A DNA stretch of 64,000 nucleotides from JAJCYL01 sp963664285. Its GTDB lineage: Bacteria > Bacteroidota > Bacteroidia > Cytophagales > Cyclobacteriaceae. Position numbers and translations under genes: made by a program. The notes beneath the pieces are model-generated. The model ran no database searches. It had not been told where the DNA came from and saw only the letters and a list, made by a program, of their open reading frames with translations. Position 1 is the first letter of the stretch. Every line of letters starts with the position of its first letter. The DNA is taken from assembly GCA_963664285.2 (NCBI GenBank), contig CAXXNX010000040.1, positions 62,001 to 126,000 on the forward strand, given 5' to 3'. Below are positions 53,193 through 62,346 of the stretch, one piece after another.

Positions 53193-56100
53193 TTAATCCA
53201 AAGTTATTTCTAGTACCAGACCACGAAGTTCATGAACCAATACATTAAATGATTCAGGGATATTTGGTTTGCCCATATTTTCCCCTTTTACAATCGCTTC
53301 ATACGCTTTCGCTCTGCCAATTACATCATCTGACTTAATGGTCAAAATTTCTTGAAGGACATTTGATGCTCCAAAAGCCTCGAGAGCCCAAACTTCCATC
53401 TCACCAAAACGCTGACCACCAAATTGGGCTTTACCCCCCAATGGTTGTTGTGTAATCAGTGAATATGGTCCGATGCTCCTTGCATGCATTTTATCATCAA
53501 CAAGGTGACCAAGTTTCAACATATAGATCACTCCTATGGTAGTTGGCTGATCAAACCTGTGACCTGTAAGGCCGTCAATCAAGTGTGATCGCCCGAATTC
53601 TGCAAAACCGGCTTCAGCCAACTCAGCCTTTACCTGATCTAGCGAAGCCCCGTCAAATATTGGTGTCGCATACTTTCTTCCAAGCTTTAATCCGGCCCAT
53701 CCAAGTACAGTTTCGTAGATCTGTCCAATGTTCATCCTGGACGGTACACCAAGTGGGTTAAGTACAATGTCCAATGGTGTTCCATCTTCCATGAATGGCA
53801 TATCTTCTTCCCGGACAATTTTGGCTACTACACCTTTATTACCGTGACGACCAGCCATTTTGTCTCCAACCTTGAGTTTACGCTTCTTAGCTATATAAAC
53901 TTTTGCCAGTTGTACGATGCCTGCAGGTAATTCATCACCTACTTCCAATGTGAACCTCTCCCTCTTGAATTCGCCAGCGATCTCATTTCTCTTCTTTAGA
54001 TAATTTTTCACCATCGAGACAAGCATCTTATTCACTTTTTCATCTTTGGTCCAATTATCGAGATTGAGGTCTGAGATCAGGTTAACTTCTTCCTGAACAT
54101 TGTAAGTACTCTCGTCCTTGTAGCTATTTTTAGGAGGAAAAATGTCTTGTTCTATGCACTTGGTATTGAATTTCACTCCCTTAGTTATGATTACGTCCCC
54201 AAATTTGTGTTTAACACCTTGTGACTCCTTTCCATTCAAGAGTTCAATCATTTTATCGATCATCACTGATCTCAACTGAAGAAGCTCCTGGCCATATCTG
54301 TTCTTCAGAAGCTCAACTTCTTTCTTTGATTTTGCCCTTAAGTCTTTATCTTTTCTCGGTCTTGAGAACAATTTAGTCCCAATTACAACACCCTTAACTG
54401 AGGGTGGCGCCTTAAGTGAAGCATCTTTAACGTCACCTGCCTTATCACCGAAAATTGCTCTCAATAACTTCTCTTCGGGGGTTGGATCAGATTCGCCTTT
54501 TGGGGTGATCTTACCAATCAGGATATCACCTTCTTTAATTTCAGCGCCTATCCTAATAATACCATTTTCATCAATATTCTTAATCGCTTCCTCGCTTACA
54601 TTCGGAATTTCAGAGGTGAATTCCTCCTCTCCTCGTTTTGTGTCTCTAACCTCTAACTCAAACTCCTCAATATGGAGTGAAGTAAAGGTGTCATCTCTTA
54701 CAACTTTCTCAGAAATTACAATTGCATCTTCAAAGTTGTATCCCTGCCAGGGCATAAAAGCTACCTTAAGGTTTTGGCCAAGTGCAATTTCACCTCCCTG
54801 GGTCGCAAATCCTTCACACAATATCTGACCCTCTTTGACCTTGTCACCCTTATCCACAATGGCTTTAAGATTAATACAAGTATCCTGATTTGTCCTTCTG
54901 AATTTAACCAGATCGTAAGTAATCTTTTCTTCATCAAAAGAAACTAAGCGCTTCTCGTCGTTAAGTTCATATTTTACGATAATTTTAGTGGCATCTACAT
55001 AGTCAATTTTACCATTACCCTCAGCAATTATTAGTGATCTTGAATCCCTCGCTAGCCTTTCTTCCAATCCAGTTCCTACAATCGGAGATTGAGGTTTTAA
55101 TAGCGGAACGGCCTGACGCTGCATGTTAGATCCCATCAAAGCCCTGTTTGCATCATCATGCTCAAGGAATGGTATCATTGAAGCGGCAACTGAAACAATT
55201 TGATTTGGAGCGATATCCATATAAGCCACATCACCGGGCGCTACTATTGGAAAATCACCCTCGAATCTCGCCTTTACCTTATCGTTAATGAAATTACCCT
55301 TTTCATCCAGGGGTGCATTCGCCTGAGCAATATTGTATGTATCTTCTTCTTCAGCAGTTAAAAATGCTACCTGATCAGTTACATGACCCTTCTTCACCAA
55401 CCTGTACGGAGTCTCAATAAAGCCCATACTATTCACCATCGCATGAACGCAAAGTGATGATATCAGACCAATATTCGGACCTTCCGGGGTTTCAATAGTA
55501 CAAAGCCTGCCGTAGTGTGTATAATGAACATCACGGACCTCAAAACCTGCTCTTTCCCTTGAAAGGCCACCTGGACCGAGAGCTGACATCCTTCTTTTGT
55601 GAGTAATCTCGGATAGTGGATTAGTTTGATCCATGAACTGAGACAACTGGTTTGTGCCAAAGAATGAGTTAATTACTGACGACAATGTCCTTGCATTGAT
55701 AAGATCAACCGGCTTAAAGTCCTCGTTATCTCTAACGTTCATTCTTTCCTTGATCGTTCTCGCCATTCTGGCCAAGCCAACACCAAACTGGGAGTAAAGC
55801 TGCTCCCCTACTGTCCTTACTCTTCTGTTGCTTAGGTGATCAATGTCATCCACAACAGCCTTGGAGTTGATCAGGCCAATAAGATACTTAACAATCTGGA
55901 TGATATCCTCTCTTGTCAAAACCTTGGTGTCGGCATCGATATCCAATCCAAGTTTTCGATTGATCCTATACCTTCCAACTTCCCCGAGGTCATACCTTTT
56001 ATCACTAAAAAACAAGCTCTGAATGACATCCCTGGCCGTTTGTTCATCGGGAGCTTCAGTATTTCTCAGCTGACGATAAATCTGCTCAACCGCTTCTTTG

Positions 56101-57056
56101 TCCGAGTTGGAATTATCTTTTTGTAGCGTGTTGTAGATAATTGAGTAATCAGTCACATTTACATCTTTCCTGTGAAGAATGATGGACTTAGTACCAGATT
56201 CTACAATTGTTTCAATATCCTCTTCTACGAGGATTGAATCTCTTTCAAGAAGAACTTCATTCCTGTCGATAGAGACAACCTCACCGGTATCTTCGTCCAC
56301 AAAGTCTTCCGTCCATGTGTGGAGTACCCTTGCAGCAAGCTTCCTACCTATAACTTTCTTGAGGTCCTTTAATACGGCATTTATTTCTTCTGAAAGACCG
56401 AATAAGTCAAGAATATCTTTATCCGTGCCATAACCAATCGCCCTTAGCAAAGTGGTTACCGGAAACTTCTTTTTTCTATCAATATAAGCATACATGACGT
56501 TATTGACGTCTGTAGCAAACTCTATCCACGAACCCTTGAAAGGAATAATCCTTGCAGAGTAAAGTTTGGTTCCATTGGTATGCTTACTCTGAGCAAAAAA
56601 TACACCGGGTGATCTGTGTAACTGTGAAACAATCACTCGTTCAGCTCCATTGATAACAAAAGAGCCTTTATCGGTCATGTATGGTATATTTCCCAAGAAT
56701 ACTTCTTGCTCGACGGTCTCAAATTCCTCATTGTCCTCATCATTACAAAGCAATCTTAATTTTGCTTTGAGTGGAACGGAATTAGTAAGTCCACGATCAA
56801 TGCATTCATCCACGTTATATTTCGGTGGATCGACCAGGTAATCTACGAACTCCAAAACATAGTTTTCCCTCGAGTCACTGATTGGAAAATTTTCCGAGAA
56901 CACTTTGTAGAGACCCTCCTGTGCTCTTTTTTCAGCCGGCGTTTCCAATTGAAAAAAGTCTCTGAAAGATCTTATCTGAACATCAAGAAAATCTGGGTAA
57001 TCGATTACTCTTTTAATGGAGGAGAAGTTTTTCCTTCCTGAACCTGTTATTGCCAA
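53193..57056 (-). CDS. rpoB: RNA polymerase beta subunit
   Basis: 1287 residues. The rifampicin region GTNQLSQFMDQTNPLSEITH then KRRMSALGPGGLSRERAGFE is wild type (Asp, His and Ser positions of the resistance cluster are the usual residues). Other signatures: HYTHYGRLCTIETPEGPNIG, GDKMAGRHGNKGVVAKIVRE and QKFGEMEVWALEAF-like GQRFGEMEVWALEAFGASNV. A hairpin upstream may attenuate its expression relative to L7/L12. Confidence 0.97.
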   Translation of the reverse strand: MAITGSGRKNFSSIKRVIDYPDFLDVQIRSFRDFFQLETPAEKRAQEGLYKVFSENFPISDSRENYVLEFVDYLVDPPKYNVDECIDRGLTNSVPLKAKLRLLCNDEDNEEFETVEQEVFLGNIPYMTDKGSFVINGAERVIVSQLHRSPGVFFAQSKHTNGTKLYSARIIPFKGSWIEFATDVNNVMYAYIDRKKKFPVTTLLRAIGYGTDKDILDLFGLSEEINAVLKDLKKVIGRKLAARVLHTWTEDFVDEDTGEVVSIDRNEVLLERDSILVEEDIETIVESGTKSIILHRKDVNVTDYSIIYNTLQKDNSNSDKEAVEQIYRQLRNTEAPDEQTARDVIQSLFFSDKRYDLGEVGRYRINRKLGLDIDADTKVLTREDIIQIVKYLIGLINSKAVVDDIDHLSNRRVRTVGEQLYSQFGVGLARMARTIKERMNVRDNEDFKPVDLINARTLSSVINSFFGTNQLSQFMDQTNPLSEITHKRRMSALGPGGLSRERAGFEVRDVHYTHYGRLCTIETPEGPNIGLISSLCVHAMVNSMGFIETPYRLVKKGHVTDQVAFLTAEEEDTYNIAQANAPLDEKGNFINDKVKARFEGDFPIVAPGDVAYMDIAPNQIVSVAASMIPFLEHDDANRALMGSNMQRQAVPLLKPQSPIVGTGLEERLARDSRSLIIAEGNGKIDYVDATKIIVKYELNDEKRLVSFDEEKITYDLVKFRRTNQDTCINLKAIVDKGDKVKEGQILCEGFATQGGEIALGQNLKVAFMPWQGYNFEDAIVISEKVVRDDTFTSLHIEEFELEVRDTKRGEEEFTSEIPNVSEEAIKNIDENGIIRIGAEIKEGDILIGKITPKGESDPTPEEKLLRAIFGDKAGDVKDASLKAPPSVKGVVIGTKLFSRPRKDKDLRAKSKKEVELLKNRYGQELLQLRSVMIDKMIELLNGKESQGVKHKFGDVIITKGVKFNTKCIEQDIFPPKNSYKDESTYNVQEEVNLISDLNLDNWTKDEKVNKMLVSMVKNYLKKRNEIAGEFKRERFTLEVGDELPAGIVQLAKVYIAKKRKLKVGDKMAGRHGNKGVVAKIVREEDMPFMEDGTPLDIVLNPLGVPSRMNIGQIYETVLGWAGLKLGRKYATPIFDGASLDQVKAELAEAGFAEFGRSHLIDGLTGHRFDQPTTIGVIYMLKLGHLVDDKMHARSIGPYSLITQQPLGGKAQFGGQRFGEMEVWALEAFGASNVLQEILTIKSDDVIGRAKAYEAIVKGENMGKPNIPESFNVLVHELRGLVLEITLD

Positions 57057-57144
57057 GGTTTATCAGTTTAGTTACAAGAAATTAATACTACAGACGTTCT
57101 GCAGCTGGTCATCCAAAGACAACCATAGTATAAACAGGAAAAGA

Positions 57145-57172
57145 CCTGATCCCAATTGCTGTCGGGACCAGG
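57145..57172 (-). terminator. Hairpin between rplL and rpoB (possible attenuator)
   Basis: CCTGATCCC pairs with GGGACCAGG with one mismatch across ten bases, and on the minus strand a TTTTCCTGTTT tail follows. It sits in the 155-base gap where partial termination is known in other bacteria, lowering rpoBC relative to rplL. Confidence 0.6.
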
Positions 57173-57211
57173 CCTGGATATCCTTTCTAGGCCGGTATTG
57201 AGACCGTTTGA

Positions 57212-57598
57212 TTATTTCAGCTCTACTTCTGCTCCAGCCTCTTCAAGTTGCTTTTTCAAAGCTTCAGCTTCGTCTTTAGCAACAGCTTCCTTGACTGCTT
57301 TAGGAGCACCGTCAACCAACTCCTTAGCTTCTTTCAAGCCAAGTCCAGTCAATTCCTTAACCAATTTAACAACAGCTAACTTGGCTTGACCTGCTGCCGT
57401 GAGTACTACATCAAACGATGATTTTTCTTCACTACCACCCGCGGCGTCTCCACCACCTTCACCACCAGCTACCATAATAGGAGCTGCGGCGGCAGCGGGC
57501 TCAATGCCGTGCTCATCCTTCAAAATATCAGCTAATTCACTAACCTCTTTTACGGTTAAGTTGACTAACTGCTCAGCGAACGCTTTTAAATCTGCCAT
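57212..57598 (-). CDS. rplL: Ribosomal protein L7/L12
   Basis: 128 residues: N-terminal dimerisation helices (LKAFAEQLVNLTVKEVSELA), an Ala/Gly-rich hinge (AAAAPIMVAGGEGGGDAAGG) and the factor-binding C-terminal domain (VLTAAGQAKLAVVKLVKELT, KEAKELVDGAPKAVKEAVAK). It forms the flexible stalk that recruits translation factors. Confidence 0.97.
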   Translation of the reverse strand: MADLKAFAEQLVNLTVKEVSELADILKDEHGIEPAAAAAPIMVAGGEGGGDAAGGSEEKSSFDVVLTAAGQAKLAVVKLVKELTGLGLKEAKELVDGAPKAVKEAVAKDEAEALKKQLEEAGAEVELK

Positions 57599-57633
57599 TT
57601 TTACTAACGATTAATTTTTTTAAATATTTATAC

Positions 57634-58161
57634 CTACTCTCGCTCTGACAAAGTCTTGATAATACCAGACAACTTGTTTTTCCCACTTAATAATGCAGAT
57701 ATGACATTTGTTGTAGGGGATTGTAATAGACCAATAATTTCACCAATGAGTTCATCTTTCGATTTGATCTCACTAAGTGCGTTTAAATGTTCTTCACCGA
57801 TAAACAGATCAGAATCTATGGAAGCAGCCTTTAGTTTTGGTCTTTGGGCTTTGTCAGTCCTATGAAATTGTTTGATAATCTTCGCCGGTAAGTTGCCGGA
57901 TCTAGGTGAGAAAAGGATACCTGAAAATCCAGCTAAGGCTGAATCCATTTCAGTAAAATCCTTCTCCTGCTTCTCTAATGCTTTTCTAATAAGAGTATTT
58001 TTCACTACCCTGTACTCTACTCCTTTTTCGAAACATAACCTCCTGAAAGCATTAACTTCAGCAACAGTGAAACCAGATGCATCAGTCAAATAGAAAAAAT
58101 TTGTGTTAGCCAACTTCTCAGCCAGTTCTTCAATAACGTTACTTTTTTCTTCCCTGGTCAT
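57634..58161 (-). CDS. rplJ: Ribosomal protein L10
   Basis: 175 residues; MTREEKSNVIEELAEKLANT and NAFRRLCFEKGVEYRVVKNT. It anchors the L7/L12 stalk and represses its own operon in other bacteria. It overlaps rplA by four bases (ATGA), so translation is coupled. Confidence 0.95.
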   Translation of the reverse strand: MTREEKSNVIEELAEKLANTNFFYLTDASGFTVAEVNAFRRLCFEKGVEYRVVKNTLIRKALEKQEKDFTEMDSALAGFSGILFSPRSGNLPAKIIKQFHRTDKAQRPKLKAASIDSDLFIGEEHLNALSEIKSKDELIGEIIGLLQSPTTNVISALLSGKNKLSGIIKTLSERE

Positions 58162-58862
58162 GATGATATACCGCTAATAGTGCTTTGGTCTATTGTAATC
58201 CCCTTACTCATGGTACTTGAAATAGAAATACTTCTTAAGTAAGTGCCTTTTGCCGACGCAGGCCTGAGCTTATTTATGGTTTGGATCATCTCAACTGCAT
58301 TCTCCCTGATTTGATCATGAGAAAACGACACTTTGCCGATACTGGCATGGATGATACCAAATTTGTCGACCTTAAAATCTATTTTACCAGCCTTTACTTC
58401 AGTAACGGCCTTTCCAATATCCATGGTTACTGTACCGGATTTTGGGTTAGGCATCAAACCTCTCGGGCCGAGCACCCTACCTAGTTTGCCTACTTTGGCC
58501 ATTACAGTTGGCATTGTCACAATAACATCGATATCAGTCCAACCACCCTCAATCTTCTTAATGTAGTCATCCAAACCAACGTGATCTGCGCCAGCATCTT
58601 TAGCCTCTTGCTCTTTATCCGGGGTGCATAAAACGAGAACCCTTACTTCTTTTCCAATACCATGTGGTAAGGAAACAACACCTCTAATCATCTGGTCTGC
58701 CTTCTTTGGGTCTACCCCAAGCCTGACATCAATATCAACTGATGCATCGAATTTGCTAAAAGTTATTTTTTTAACAAGTTCAGAAGCTTCTTCCATCGAA
58801 TAAAGCTGCTCCGGATCGTAGAGTTTAAGTGCTTCTTTTTGATTCTTACTTAATTTTCCCAT
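58158..58862 (-). CDS. rplA: Ribosomal protein L1
   Basis: 234 residues; SVDIDVRLGVDPKKADQMIR, VRGVVSLPHGIG-like RGVVSLPHGIGKEVRVLVLC and the RNA-binding signature MAKVGKLGRVLGPRGLMPNP with KSGTVT. It forms the L1 stalk at the E site and autoregulates in other species. Confidence 0.96.
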   Translation of the reverse strand: MGKLSKNQKEALKLYDPEQLYSMEEASELVKKITFSKFDASVDIDVRLGVDPKKADQMIRGVVSLPHGIGKEVRVLVLCTPDKEQEAKDAGADHVGLDDYIKKIEGGWTDIDVIVTMPTVMAKVGKLGRVLGPRGLMPNPKSGTVTMDIGKAVTEVKAGKIDFKVDKFGIIHASIGKVSFSHDQIRENAVEMIQTINKLRPASAKGTYLRSISISSTMSKGITIDQSTISGISS

Positions 58863-58874
58863 TCTACCACTAAA

Positions 58875-59315
58875 TTATGCCCAGGGAGTTTTTCCTTTGA
58901 TATTTATACCCATACTTCTGGCGGTTCCAGCCACCATTTTCATTGCTGATTCCGCTGTAAATGCATTCAAATCTACCATTTTAGTTTCTGCTATTTGCTT
59001 CACCTGATCCCAAGTTACAGAACCAGCTCTTGTTCGATTAGGCTCTCCAGATCCTTTCTTAACTTTTGCCGCTTCTAACAACAACACAGGAGCAGGGGGC
59101 GTCTTAATTACGAAGTCAAATGACTTGTCGGTATAAATGGTGATCAATACCGGAAGTAATTGACCCATCTTATCTTGAGTCCTGCCATTGAATTGCTTAC
59201 AGAACTCCATAATGTTGAGTCCTTTACTACCTAAAGCAGGTCCAATGGGAGGTGATGGGTTGGCCGTGCCACCTCTCGCCTGAAGCTTTAAATACCCACT
59301 AATTTCTTTTGCCAT
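58875..59315 (-). CDS. rplK: Ribosomal protein L11
   Basis: 146 residues; GYLKLQARGGTANPSPPIGP, GLNIMEFCKQFNGRTQDKMG and the C-terminal AMKMVAGTARSMGINIKGKT. The proline-rich NTD is the thiopeptide contact site. It belongs to the GTPase-associated centre. Confidence 0.97.
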   Translation of the reverse strand: MAKEISGYLKLQARGGTANPSPPIGPALGSKGLNIMEFCKQFNGRTQDKMGQLLPVLITIYTDKSFDFVIKTPPAPVLLLEAAKVKKGSGEPNRTRAGSVTWDQVKQIAETKMVDLNAFTAESAMKMVAGTARSMGINIKGKTPWA

Positions 59316-59321
59316 CGCTTA

Positions 59322-59879
59322 TTAATCCTCTTTTTCTACCTGTATATAATTAAGTTCTACAGGTGTGTTTCTACCGAATATTTTTACCATAACATTCAGC
59401 TTCTTTCTCTCTTCGAAGATTTCCTCTACAGATCCTGTAAATCCACTGAAAGGACCATCCATTACCTTAACCGGCTCCCCTACAATAAATGGTCGATCCA
59501 ACTTCTCCTCAAATTCATCCACTTCCTCAACCTTACCCAGTATCCTGTTTACCTCATTTTGCCTGAGAGGCACTGGTACTCTATCCGATCCCTTGTCATG
59601 AGTCCCCAGAAAACCGATAACTCCAGGGATACTATTAATAGCATGTACAGTTTCACCTTTGGACAAGTCGGCTGATACCAGGATATACCCGGGGAAGAAG
59701 TTTCTCTCCCTCACTCGCTTCTTTCCATTCCTCATTTCATAGACCTTCTCGGAAGGTATTAAGACCTGAGTGATTTCATTCTCCAGTTTCTGCCTGGAAA
59801 TTTCATTCTCCAAGTAGATTTTAACTTTCCTCTCCTGACCACTTATAGCTCGTATTACATACCAATTATACTCCGCCAT
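59322..59879 (-). CDS. nusG: Transcription antitermination protein NusG
   Basis: 185 residues; NGN domain (NWYVIRAISGQERKVKIYLE, RNFFPGYILVSADLSKGETV) and KOW domain (GEPVKVMDGPFSGFTGSVEE). It links RNA polymerase with Rho or the ribosome. It lies between secE and rplK with 20 and 6 base gaps. Confidence 0.96.
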   Translation of the reverse strand: MAEYNWYVIRAISGQERKVKIYLENEISRQKLENEITQVLIPSEKVYEMRNGKKRVRERNFFPGYILVSADLSKGETVHAINSIPGVIGFLGTHDKGSDRVPVPLRQNEVNRILGKVEEVDEFEEKLDRPFIVGEPVKVMDGPFSGFTGSVEEIFEERKKLNVMVKIFGRNTPVELNYIQVEKED

Positions 59880-59899
59880 CTTCCTATTCTTTAGTCAAA

Positions 59900-60091
59900 T
59901 TAGAATGCAGTATAAAACCATTTCATCCCATTCTCGAACGCCAGATCAATTATGCCAATCAGCAAAGCAAAAATCAAAGAAGCCACCAAAACAAGTACCG
60001 AGCTACTTTGTAGCGCTGCGTATTTTGGCCATGAAACTTTAAGTCTCATTTCATCATAAGACTCCATAATAAAGGCTTTTAATTTTGTCAT
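59900..60091 (-). CDS. secE: SecE, preprotein translocase subunit
   Basis: 63 residues with the conserved amphipathic helix (FIMESYDEMRLKVSWPKYAA) and one transmembrane segment (SVLVLVASLIFALLIGIIDL). It stabilises SecY. The single-helix short form is normal outside the gammaproteobacteria. Confidence 0.93.
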   Translation of the reverse strand: MTKLKAFIMESYDEMRLKVSWPKYAALQSSSVLVLVASLIFALLIGIIDLAFENGMKWFYTAF

Positions 60092-60121
60092 TACTACTTC
60101 ACTCTTTATTTAACCCATAAG

Positions 60122-60194
60122 CACGGGTGGTAGGAATCGAACCCACAGCCTACGGTTTTGGAGACCGTCGCTCTACCAATTGAGCTACACCCGT
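60122..60194 (-). tRNA. tRNA-Trp (CCA)
   Basis: A 73-base cloverleaf on the minus strand, starting ACGGGTGTAGCTCAATTGG and with anticodon loop CTCCAAA (CCA). The acceptor stem ACGGGTG/CACCCGT pairs perfectly. CCA is not encoded at the end. It precedes secE, as in most bacteria. Confidence 0.97.
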
Positions 60195-60222
60195 ATCCCC
60201 GCCCCTTCCGAAAATGGGACTG

Positions 60223-60253
60223 CAAAGGTATCCTCTTTTTAAGAAAGAAACAA
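60223..60253 (-). promoter_or_regulatory. Bacteroidota-type promoter upstream of tRNA-Trp/secE
   Basis: On the minus strand TTG (60253-60251) and TACCTTTG (60230-60223) are 20 bases apart, followed by GCAG. It lies 29 bases before the tRNA and just after the hairpin at 60256-60278, so tRNA-Trp-secE-nusG-rplKAJL-rpoBC can be transcribed independently of tuf. Confidence 0.75.
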
Positions 60254-60255
60254 GT

Positions 60256-60278
60256 GCGTTCCATTGGTTATGGAACGC
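60256..60278 (-). terminator. Hairpin that probably ended the tuf transcript
   Basis: A perfect 9-bp stem (GCGTTCCAT / ATGGAACGC) with a five-base loop; on the minus strand it is followed by TTGTTTCTTTCTT. It now lies downstream of the inserted element. Confidence 0.65.
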
Positions 60279-60399
60279 AACTCAAACCTTTGAATTTGCT
60301 TTCTTATTTAGTGTCTCTAAGAAAACAGCGAGTTTTAGGTCGTATTAAAATATTGCTTAAAATGGAACAATGAAAAAATCACTCACCTTGCTGACTAAT

Positions 60400-62120
60400 A
60401 ACGGGTGACTTTGCTTTTATTCATTGTTTTTGATGGTTTTTGATAAAAATAGCCGGGTTTTAGCCTGGCCAGGACGCACTTCTGCCAGTGCCTAATCCTT
60501 ATTAAACAGCTAAAAGGTGATTAAGCTGCTTGTTTCTGGCAATTGGCTTGCTGCTGGGCGGCCAGACGGTCAGCCTGGAGTTTACGCCCGATCTTGTGAA
60601 GGTTGTAGGCAGTAATGGCCAACCCGATGTAGCTATTGAAAGTTTTGCGGGTACGGTTCGGGCATCGGTCCAATCCCCGGTGTTCCAGCTCATTAATGTT
60701 GGATTCGATAGCAGAATGCTTGTTTTTCAACCTTTTGAAGGCTGGCGCTGATTCGATGGCTTTTTCTTCTTTGTTTAACCTACCCTTTTTAGGCATGATC
60801 ACTTCTGGGATGAAGGTTTGCAGAGTTGCTTTATCCTCTTTATCGGAAAACCCCTTGTCGGTGCTCAGGCTTTGGATGGGGTATTTCTCAGCGATACGCC
60901 GGGCAATTGATAGGGTAAGTTGGTTGTCGGTTTGTTTTTCAGCTATTTGCCAGTCTATGAGTAAATGGTATTGATCCGAAGTGATGGCCAGATTCTTACC
61001 GATCTCCACATTGGGGTGCAGTTTGCCTTTTTTGATCATTTCGGCATAAGGTTGAAAGATGGAAAAGACTTTTTCGGCATGGGGAATGGTCTCTGCTCTG
61101 ATCAACCGCCTGTCGAGCAACTCGATGTGCTTTTCCAACATCTCAAGATAATAGGTCAATGCCATCAGGGCTGCGAACTCCTCGATAGAGTTTCCCTGAT
61201 GTTTTTCCAACATTTGGCCCACTTTCTTGCTCAAAGCACGGGCTTTAGTCAGATAGGAAGTGGCAGCCTGCTCTACCCGCTCCTCTTTGTTTTTTCCTCC
61301 TGAGCCGGTGGTCCTGCCCACGCTGCGCATCAGCCTTTTGAGGGATCTGCGCCAATCCCCGGACTTACGCCAGCCAGTAAAATACCTTTTTGAGACCAAT
61401 AAATCAGCTACATCTATACACTTTCTGGCACTGTCCCATAGCAGGTTGTAGTCGGTAGGAAAGTGGGTGTCGGTTTCTACCACGAAACTATCGGTCTTGC
61501 AACGCAAGGCAACTTCCTCCCCTCCGGTTTTTCCTTTTTTTTAAACACCTGGTGACCTGCTGCTACGATTACATCATTGATGCCGATGAGCAGTTCATCG
61601 TCCAGCAAGGTCACATTGTCATAAATGTTCTGGTACTTATACTGTTTGCCCACAGAGTAGTCGGTAGGTAGCACCCCCATAATGCCCCGTACCAACGTGT
61701 CGTAATTGGAGATATGGTGTAACTCATCGTAAGAGATGTTCATGCACAGGCGCACCTGGGCCAATACGAAGACCTCCCACAGACTCATACCCTCACGGCC
61801 CGTCTTTTTCTTTCCCTCAATGAGTTTGGAAGAAAGTAATTCAAAAATACGCTGGTTCCATTCAGGTTGGACATAGATATATTGAAGGGCGGCTGCCAGG
61901 GCAGCTAAGTGGCTTTTAGTTTTCACCGGAGCCTCTACTTGCTCGATGGGTGTGCATCCCAGGGTAAGTTGGGGCTGGAAGGATTTCCTCATGGTTTGTA
62001 TTTATATCGGTTATATGCAATATAATGATTAATCCTGATAAACCAACCGAAAAAATCGTTTCTTTTCTACACTGAATGAACAAAAAAAGGACAGGGATTT
62101 TACTCCCCGACAGACCAAAA
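60400..62120 (-). mobile_element. ISNCY-like insertion sequence between tuf and tRNA-Trp
   Basis: A transposase gene of two frames occupies 60521-61992. The outer limits could not be fixed: no convincing terminal inverted repeats or target duplications were found, so these coordinates are approximate. The sequence composition is richer in GC than the ribosomal genes beside it. Confidence 0.55.
60521..61992 (-). CDS. ISNCY-family transposase in two frames, possibly joined by -1 frameshifting
   Basis: The first frame (61992 to 61477, MRKSFQPQLTLGCTPIEQVE) covers the N-terminal domain up to VAAGHQVFKKKEKPEG. The second (from about 61507 to 60521) covers LRCKTDSFVVETDTHFPTDY, QSLSTDKGFSDKEDKAT and the family C-terminus DRCPNRTRKTFNSYIGLAIT. 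Between them lies an A8 run (61535-61542 on the complement), where a -1 slip turns KKKEKPEG into KKKGKTGGEEVALRCKTDSF. Such A-runs are used for programmed frameshifting in other IS families. An indel is the alternative. Family assignment is by recognition of the motifs and moderately certain. Confidence 0.75.
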
Positions 62121-62346
62121 AGCCTGCGAATCTCAAAGTGAATTCTTTGGGGTTTTTGAATGGAAAACCTTCAAATGGCCAATTAACAGGCTACAACGCA
62201 ACTGTTCTTGATAATATTTGTGAATTTGATAATTCTACTGAATCAGATTCGAGAATAATTCAGCGCTGATTTGATGGAAAAAATACGAATATGATGGATA
62301 ATCAGCATATTAGCCTGTTTTCATACAGACACTAATTAGTCAAGAT
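62121..62346. other. Spacer between the ISNCY-like element and tuf
   Basis: This AT-rich stretch has no supported gene and no long hairpin. Together with the transposase upstream region it makes a 354-base gap after the tuf stop codon. It is probably original tuf 3'-flanking sequence plus part of the IS end. Confidence 0.5.

Noticed and set aside
60636..61303. Two plus-strand frames of 112 residues within the ISNCY-like element
   Set aside because: They are antisense to the transposase and resemble shadows only.
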